From the NCBI GenBank assembly GCA_031002005.1, contig CM061918.1, forward strand, positions 41,978,947 to 42,042,946: a stretch of DNA of 64,000 bases. Reading direction: 5' to 3'. The number at the start of each line of letters is the position of its first letter. Position 1 is the stretch's first letter. Under the pieces are notes generated by a model, which saw only the letters and a list, made by a program, of their open reading frames with translations, ran no database searches and had not been told where the DNA came from. Origin of the DNA: Vandiemenella viatica. Its lineage: Eukaryota > Arthropoda > Insecta > Orthoptera > Morabidae. Below, in pieces: positions 57,421-64,000 of this stretch. A program made the position numbers and the translations under genes.

Positions 57421-58771
57421 CATTAGATTAACTGCGAAGCTTTTACCGAATAATGCAGTCTGCTAGCCGACACTGTAGCGCCAGAGATATGCCTCGAGCA
57501 CCAACGTGGCTGAACCACAGATTATAATACCGTCTAATTTGCTTTGCTATATTGTATTCCGCAAAAACAACTTCCGTCTTATTATATGCTGTAAAATATT
57601 CGGTATTTTCGTACGTACTCCTCATGTCGCCTCGAACAGCAAAAAAAGAGCAGTACATAATTCGAACCTTGCGATGGCCGGCTGCCTGCTGAGTGACAGC
57701 TGGCAACGACTCCAAAAATAAATGATTAATGTTAAAATTTTAGTAATAGTAATGTAAAATACTGTACATTTCGATTTATTTTCTTCTAGCAAGGTACAAA
57801 CTTTTACAAAATTTTGTGTTTTTTGAAGCGGTTTTATTATTTTTTGATATATAAAAATTTTACTGGCCATGTATAGATCAGGTGAAGCAATTTTTCAACA
57901 TTTCTTCTTTCCAGAAGTTTCCCATTTTTTCTCCATTTTCGGCATCTTATTTCCATTATTGTACTCTTTCTCCCCCTTTTTCTTTTCAGAGATCTTTTGA
58001 CCACATGTTTTATAGCGCGTTTTATCCTTTCTCTTATCCTAGGCGCTTAACGTCTTTGTTTTTGAGAAATCTCTTTCCATCCAACTTTTGCCTCATCTTC
58101 GCTCCTTTTATTACACATATCCAGCCTATTACTGTTTAAATCAATTCAAAAATGTCTTTGGGTAATCCTTCATTTTACAATCTCTCCAAATAGCTGTACT
58201 TCGTTTGTTGCTTCCTCTATAAGGTATAGAATGCCTTTTACCTGGTCTTGTACACCGATTCTCTGTCTTACAATTTTATTTGCGTTACGAGTTTGAAGGC
58301 CTAAACCAAGTCTTCTCTGATAGACATTTTTCATCGACTAATTAATTGTCCCTACCTCTGAGTCACTGGTAACACAGCATTCAAATAAGAAATTTCAATA
58401 TATAGCGTTTAGCACTACTTATGTTTTTGTAAAGAGAAGCGAGTTATTTTGAAATTTATACAACAGCTCTCTCAATTACATTCGGAGCACTTTTTTTCTC
58501 TTTCATTCAGCGTAAATGTATTTGCGGATATTTATATGCTCCTGCAGTAACAATAGCGACAATTCCTAGGAATAGATCTGCCATAGGCAGTTATATCTGT
58601 ATTTATTTTCAGATCGCAACTGATGAATTATTGCATAAGCTTTATGACTTATTTTAGAACTTTACACTTGCGACACTTTTGTTTATCAGAAAGTTTGTCT
58701 ATGGCTAGCCGCTGAGAAAGAGCAAGTGTCGCTATCTATCTATGAAAGGTATTACTAATCTATGTGATCAG
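57421..58771. other. Unassigned, one 90-codon frame without homology
   Basis: A minus-strand frame at 57443-57715 has no motif I recognise, and no start or splice context supports it. The rest is pyrimidine- and AT-rich. Confidence 0.3.
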
Positions 58772-59984
58772 TAGGGTTCAAACTTTATGACAAAAAAAAA
58801 AAAAAAAACCAACAAAAAACAAAAAAAAAATAGAGAAATACGCAGGCAAATACGACCTTAAAAACGGGTAAACGTGACCTAAAAATAACAAAATATGATC
58901 AAACATTTAAATCTACTGTACATCAAAACATGCTCAATTATACATCATTTATATTATCTAGTAGTGTCGCTTTAGTGCACTCACTGTACCACTGGGCAGT
59001 TACATTTTAAATCGTTTTGTTGAGGTCACTTTAATATCACATAATTTACAGGAAAGAACTCTTTAGTCTGCACTAAAATACTCCTCTCCAAATTCCTTTA
59101 CGTAACTCCTAACTTTACACTTGCAGAAAATTTTATTTCGGCACGGCGGTACTCACTTATCCACTGCAGATTTAACGATGAATGAGGATTATTTTCAAAA
59201 GTATTGTTTGTTGGTGGCAATGAGACAGTGACGCGGATCGACACAGGCATACGGCTGCTGTATTGTCGAGATTAAAAGACGGGCGGAACATTAACGTTTA
59301 GAGCATATATGGGTAACCCCCCGGCCCCCGGGCCGGATCCGTCCCTCCCCCAACTTCAGTCCGGGCCGCGAGAGATTCAGAAATTTCAAATAACGCTTCA
59401 AACTCAAATCTCCCATTAATTTTCATTTGATTTTTCTATCTGTTTTAGTTAATTGGCTTTTTGTATGTTTGATTATCATATTTTAATTCTAGTAAATAAA
59501 AAATGTGTGAATTTTAATCGCCTTTTTATTCACTACTATCTACTTCTTTCTTACCTACGGCCCGCGACCTGATTAAGTCCCGAAATTACGCCCTCGGCTA
59601 AGCAAAGGTTGCCCATACCTGGTTTAGAGAGTGACAATAATGTATAACACTAATTCCTGACTAGCGAATTCTGACCAATTCACTGACAATTAGTTTTGTT
59701 TTTTCCTCCAATGTATAATATGAAGAATTATCTTAATTTCTTCTCATCTATTATAGCTTCTAGTGAATTTCCAGCACTATTAAAAAATTATCAGATTTTC
59801 CCTCAAAATATGACCATATACACTATTATAATAGGACGAAATACTGTATATATTAATATGCATTTATACGCTATATAAAATATATTTAAATATAATCAGG
59901 AAGTTTAATTAGTGTTTAATTCAGCCTTGAAGCTCAAAAAGAAGGCACGAAAAAAAATGAGTTGTCATAAAGATCCCAACCCTA
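58772..59984. mobile_element. hAT transposon carrying a nested hAT MITE
   Basis: Ends TAGGGTT...CTTTATGACAA and the inverted TTGTCATAAAGATCCCAACCCTA, flanked by perfect GTGATCAG (58764-58771 and 59985-59992). Total 1213 bp including a 318-bp nested element. The interior is A/T-rich; no transposase is recognisable. Confidence 0.88.
59304..59621. mobile_element. hAT MITE nested in a hAT element
   Basis: Ends resemble CATATATGGGTAACC and GGTTGCCCATACCTG, flanked by perfect GTTTAGAG (59296-59303 and 59622-59629). A C/G-rich subterminal block lies at the left. Non-coding. Confidence 0.85.
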
Positions 59985-59992
59985 GTGATCAG

Positions 59993-60464
59993 TAGTGTTG
60001 AGTATTTACTGAATTACTGAGGCGAACGGAAATGACAAACAGGAGCTTTACCGCTTACATCTCAACTCAAGGGTCCATAAGCCTTCTAAAACTTGACCGT
60101 GGTATCTGCTATATGTTCCGCGAATGAACACAGTGTTTTATCGAGGTAACAGAAAACACTTTGCTGTGGCCACTAAGGTGCAGTTTCTTAGAAATGAGCA
60201 ACAGGAAGGTGCATGATGGATGCCCGTAATAAAGCGTGCCCGTGGCGAACGCCCGCCAGTCTCGTCGCTCCGGGCTGGAGAAATTGTGGCTGGAGAAAGC
60301 AGGCTGGAAGCGGAGGCGCGGTGAGTGCCTTATACGAGCAGCTGGCTGTCGGTAAACGTCAATCCCAGCGACACAAATCTACTGCTGACCCACAATAGGA
60401 ACCCACTACCCAGACTCACTTTAACATTTCTCTGCGTCCACCAACCAGAATATAAACATTATTA
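59993..60464. other. Unassigned; GC-rich block with a possible donor
   Basis: About 60213-60322 is GC-rich and ends GGAGGCGCG then GTGAGTGCC, resembling a splice donor. The frame MMDARNKACPWRTPASL is open but unrecognised. Confidence 0.25.
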
Positions 60465-60702
60465 TTTTTTTTTTACTTATGGCTTTACGCCGAGTCTAAG
60501 TCAAGGTCATTACAGGCGAGTGGGACTGGGGACAAGGAACGGGAAGGAATTTGGCCATGGCCTTTTGTAGGAAGCATCCCGGCATTCGCCTGGAGTGATT
60601 TTGGGAAACCATGGAAAACCCAAATCTGGATGCCCGGACGGGGATTCGAACCGCCGTCCTCCCGAATGTCAGGTCAGAGTGTTAACCGCTCACCCACAAT
60701 CT
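60465..60702 (-). mobile_element. tRNA-derived SINE (family A), near complete
   Basis: Antisense copy with GGGATTCGAACCGCCGTCCT, GGCATTCGCCTGGAGTGATT, and a T-run at 60470-60478 on the plus strand, equal to the A tail. Confidence 0.85.
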
Positions 60703-62189
60703 AAACAAGTAGTTCCTCAACGACCAATTGCACAGCGTAAGGTGAATCAAGGCGGGACATTTCAGGGTTTTCACGAAAACAACGGTCTTAAATTTTAGTT
60801 ACAACCCTTTTCGATTAGTGATGTACAGTTTGTACGTCACACCCTTATGACTACTGAACTATCTAATTTAGAAACTTGTAATGGAACAGTGTTATCAATT
60901 ACATGGCGAGATTTACGCTGCGTCCTAATATTTCTGATTTTCCCGATGTTTCAACAATTGCCTATGGTCTTCTTCAGGGCTCAAATCACCTGCCGAGTCT
61001 GCTAAACGGAAAAAAGAGGAATGTTTGGACGCAGCGTAAATTCCTCGAAGTTATTGACAGCATCATGACGGCTGCGAAAACCGAAGTCTTTTGTAATGGA
61101 GTAGTTTCTCAGTTCCCACTAGCCCCAATGCGATTATAATGTACAATTTGGATAAATCAAGGGGCTGCTTCCTGCAAAACAATTAAATGAGTAGTTTTAA
61201 ACAGATAATGTTTTCGACTAATAATTCATATGTATCATTTGATTCAATCTTTTAACATTTCATAAACAATAAATGCTGACACTTTTTTTTAACTATACAG
61301 GGTTTACTGGGAGATTGAATGAAAATTTTCTTTATATAATCTTTATGAATATCAAATGAAAGTTGGAAATCCGCAAACATTGGATTTTTAATTCCACTAT
61401 TAGTAGAAATTAATGGCAAAAATTTCATGAAAAAATTCAATTTCTCCTTTATTTCCTAAACAGCTGGTTAGAAAAATCATTCAAAATTTAAGACGATGAC
61501 AGAAAAACTACAGTGATTTTTCTACCGTTTGTGCTTATTGAAAAATAACTAAATGAGTAATTTTAACAAATATGATACTTCAGCAGATAACTTTCTCATA
61601 TAATCTGGCATATGATAAAATCTTTCATAAATCTCATAAAAAATAAGTACTGAAAATCTTTTTTGATTTTTTCCGAAGACCCGCTATAATTATTACCAAC
61701 TGATTTTTTTTTCGGTTTGATTTACGTTTAGCGATTACTATTTTAAAGAAATTCGCAGAACGAATAATGATTCTATTCAAAAATAGCTTTTCACTACTTT
61801 TTAATATCATCTTTTACATAAAAATGTTAACACCCAACTCGTACATGAAACGGAGACGGTTTGATTATGGAGATGACATTACCGGACAAGTTCAGCATTC
61901 ACGATTTCTGATAGGTGGTTAATTCAGTTTAAATACATCGCTCAAAACTTTCCAGAATTGTGTCACGTTAAAGCAGCTGAAATTAAAGAAATTAATAGAC
62001 AACACGAGAAAGCATTCAGTCTTACACTGAAAATGTTAACATTCTGAGACCCTAAAATCAGTACCGGTAATCTACAGTATAATTGTCGAGAAATAGTCTT
62101 CACAAAACTGAATAACGTATAATACACTATAAAAAAGAGAAAGGTTTCGGAAGACAAATTAAGTTAGATTTTATTATTATTGTCATCTC
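60703..62189. other. Unassigned; small inverted repeat and PLE-like text
   Basis: TTTACGCTGCGTCC (60912-60925) and GGACGCAGCGTAAA (61027-61040) form a short inverted repeat. Between them the minus strand reads CCTGAAGAAGACC...GAAACATC, resembling a decayed PLE 3' end. The rest is AT-rich and unassigned. Confidence 0.3.
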
Positions 62190-62240
62190 ACTAGAGCCGT
62201 GGGAGCATTGTGGGGAAGGAATTTGGCCATGGCCTCTCTA
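62190..62240 (-). mobile_element. SINE family A fragment
   Basis: GGAAGGAATTTGGCCATGGC is the conserved body tract of family A. Confidence 0.5.
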
Positions 62241-62456
62241 CAGTCGCCTAATTTATGAATCACTAAAACACCGAACTCTATGTCGCCCATGTTTTCCCGA
62301 ATAAAGTTAAGATTTTGGCTCCTAGGCTCCTAATAACAGATAATTTAAAACAATGGAAACACTGAGCTAACGGAAACCTTAAATACGCACCTATCTCCAT
62401 ACTGTGCCAAACCACGATTTCTTTATTTGCTTTTGTATAGAAGTGATACCCATCCG

Positions 62457-62665
62457 CAGGGCCGGCGTTAGCGGGGGGTAAGCGGGTCAAAAGTACCCGG
62501 GCCCGCCGGCCGATGGGGGGCTCCGATCACCGACTGTAGGGGCCCTAAGGCCGCGAAGCCTAAAGCCTAAAGCCTAGAATCCGCCCATTGTCGCCCGGGT
62601 TTGTAGAGCTAAAAAAATAAGGTCGCCCATTTTATCCCGGGCCCGAAATTCCTAGCGCCGGCCTT
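62457..62665. mobile_element. hAT-type MITE, GC-rich
   Basis: Ends CAGGGCCGGCGTTAGC and the inverted CTAGCGCCGGCCTT. Flanking CCCATCCG (62449-62456) and CCCGTCCG (62666-62673) agree at 7 of 8 positions. No coding capacity; AGCCTAA is repeated inside. Confidence 0.75.
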
Positions 62666-62860
62666 CCCGTCCGATAGGGGATGGTAAGGTCCAGGGTTCG
62701 GTCTGACCTTTCACAAAATAAGCTCAACCTCTGGGTCAGTTTGCTCTGTCTATGCGAAATACGCAAGACAGATTCTGGTTATGGACAGTTTATGGTTCCT
62801 CATAAAACATAGCCGTTAAGATGAAGAGGTCAGGCCACTCGGTAGTCTCCCATTCAGTAA

Positions 62861-63194
62861 GGGGGCGTCCATTAATTACGTGATGTGAAATAAGGGGGGG
62901 GGGCTCGGCGAAATCTCGCGAAACCTCAACAAGGGGGAGGGGAGGGGGGAGGCCAACGGAAATCTCAAGTGAGGATTTGAAATTGTTGTAGGATTGTAGA
63001 GCTTAAAACAAAAGGTCTACAAAAAGTTACGAGGTTGATTAGTAAGGGATGAGGGGGTGGGGGGGGTGTTTGTCCGTCAAAATCTCATGTCATTTTAGAT
63101 TCGACCAGATCTCACAAGATTTCACCAGAGGGGGAGAAGGGGGGGGGGGTCCAGAATTCCGGAAAAACACCTCACGTCATTAATGTGTGCCCCC
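62861..63194. mobile_element. Harbinger/PIF-type MITE, TAA target duplication
   Basis: Starts GGGGGCGTCCATTAATTACG and ends inverted (CGTCATTAATGTGTGCCCCC), flanked by TAA (62858-62860 and 63195-63197). Related to the copies at 27422 and 52056. Confidence 0.8.
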
Positions 63195-63282
63195 TAACAC
63201 TGTATGCACTGCTACAATTATTCGTCTGGAATTTAACTTTATATAGAGCGAATCTGGGACTGTACAGAACCTACCAAGCGTC

Positions 63283-63480
63283 TGATCTCGCATTCGGTAG
63301 GACGCAGGTTTGAATCCCCGTTCGGTCATCCAGATTTCTGTTATCCACGGTTTCCCGAAATCACTTCAGGTGAATTCCAGATTGGTTCCTTGAAAAGGCC
63401 ACGGCAGCACTCCTTCACGTTCCTAACCCCAGTTCTCTTCTGCTTCTAATGATCTCCCGTCTACGAGGCGAAAAGCGATA
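63283..63480 (+). mobile_element. SINE family A copy
   Basis: Head CTCGCATTCGGTAGGACGCA, box B GGTTTGAATCC, body CCACGGTTTCCCGAAATCAC. Confidence 0.75.
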
Positions 63481-64000
63481 AGGAAAGGAATGTACGGAAC
63501 TGAAGCCTTTGAAATGTTGAATGGATCTTTAATGACTAGTATGTATGAGATTCCAGCGGCCACTGAAAGGAATCCACGAGATGAGAGGCGTGACATAAAG
63601 GGACAGCCACACAATGGAGCGTTCGAAAGTAGTTAACAAATAAAGAAGAAAGATTGCCCCTAGAATATCAGATTTCAATTATTTTGCAGTATGTTAGAAA
63701 GAATGATGAGTGTGAAGCCTTTCAGGATAATAAACCAGAAGATCTTGGTTAGTTTATTTATTACGTAGAAACTGTCTACAGAAGAACGCAAAGAAAAAGA
63801 AGGTTTGGAACGTTTCCAGACATAAAAGAACTTGCAAAAAAAAAAGAAGTAAGATGTTCAGTTCAGAAAGAAATGGATAATGTCCCGCTGATACCTGTCG
63901 GAATACAGTATTTAAAGAGGGCGCAACATTACATTAAAATCTCGGTATGGCGAATTATTTATTCGAGGGTGAAATCTGTTGTTGGTGATTTCTCCACATT
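63481..64000. other. Unassigned end of window
   Basis: No recognised gene or element. Confidence 0.3.

Noticed and set aside
57443..57715. 90-residue minus-strand frame as a gene
   Set aside because: No recognised domain, no exon signals, AT-rich flanks.
61297..61692. Small TIR element starting TATACAGGGTTT and ending near ACCCGCTATAA
   Set aside because: Terminal similarity covers only about ten bases with mismatches and no clear target duplication.

Overview
This is a eukaryotic, almost certainly insect, nuclear window. It is AT-rich, has spliced coding exons, and is packed with transposable elements: mariner, Tigger, hAT and Harbinger-type DNA elements, Penelope-like elements, LINE fragments and several tRNA-derived SINE families. 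A polyneopteran such as a stick insect, cockroach or termite is my guess from the repeat style and intron sizes; the sequence does not prove it. No prokaryotic operon, CRISPR array or viral genome is visible.

Host genes. One gene is identified firmly. Five minus-strand exons (23180-23294, 19205-19381, 16197-16347, 12249-12397, 6532-6663) join in perfect splice phase to encode the SET-domain catalytic part and the C-terminal substrate-binding part of SETD3, the actin-histidine N-methyltransferase. The N-terminal ~245 codons were not found; they probably lie beyond 64 kb or in exons I could not recognise. A possible plus-strand exon of a convergent neighbour lies at 715-830.

Transposon layout. 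1.4-5.3 kb: a mariner relic, a 5'-truncated Penelope-like element (PLE), a SINE and a nearly complete DD34D mariner. 6.5-23.3 kb: the setd3 introns hold a second mariner (8.6-9.75 kb), a Tigger relic split by a hairpin element (10.24-11.36 kb), a head-to-head PLE palindrome with 5S-rRNA-like and hammerhead-like modules (13.2-15.1 kb), and LINE and SINE relics. 24-31.8 kb: a perfect 182-bp duplication, LINE tails, a Harbinger-like MITE and nested SINEs. 31.9-44.1 kb: an ~11.75-kb palindromic element inserted inside a short TA-flanked MITE. 44-64 kb: four hAT-type elements with 8-bp target duplications (one nested in another), two further Harbinger-like MITEs, several SINEs and a divergent long inverted repeat.

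The most unusual object is the 11.75-kb element. It has 4.67-kb nearly identical inverted arms, a 2.4-kb asymmetric core containing a tandem array, promoter-like CpG/YY1/CRE sequence at both outer ends, captured LINE tails, and a 7-bp target duplication. It looks like a giant foldback-type mobile element of a kind I do not recognise. The second is the PLE palindrome, whose 3' part carries two tandem 5S-rRNA-derived modules followed by a hammerhead-like motif in each arm.
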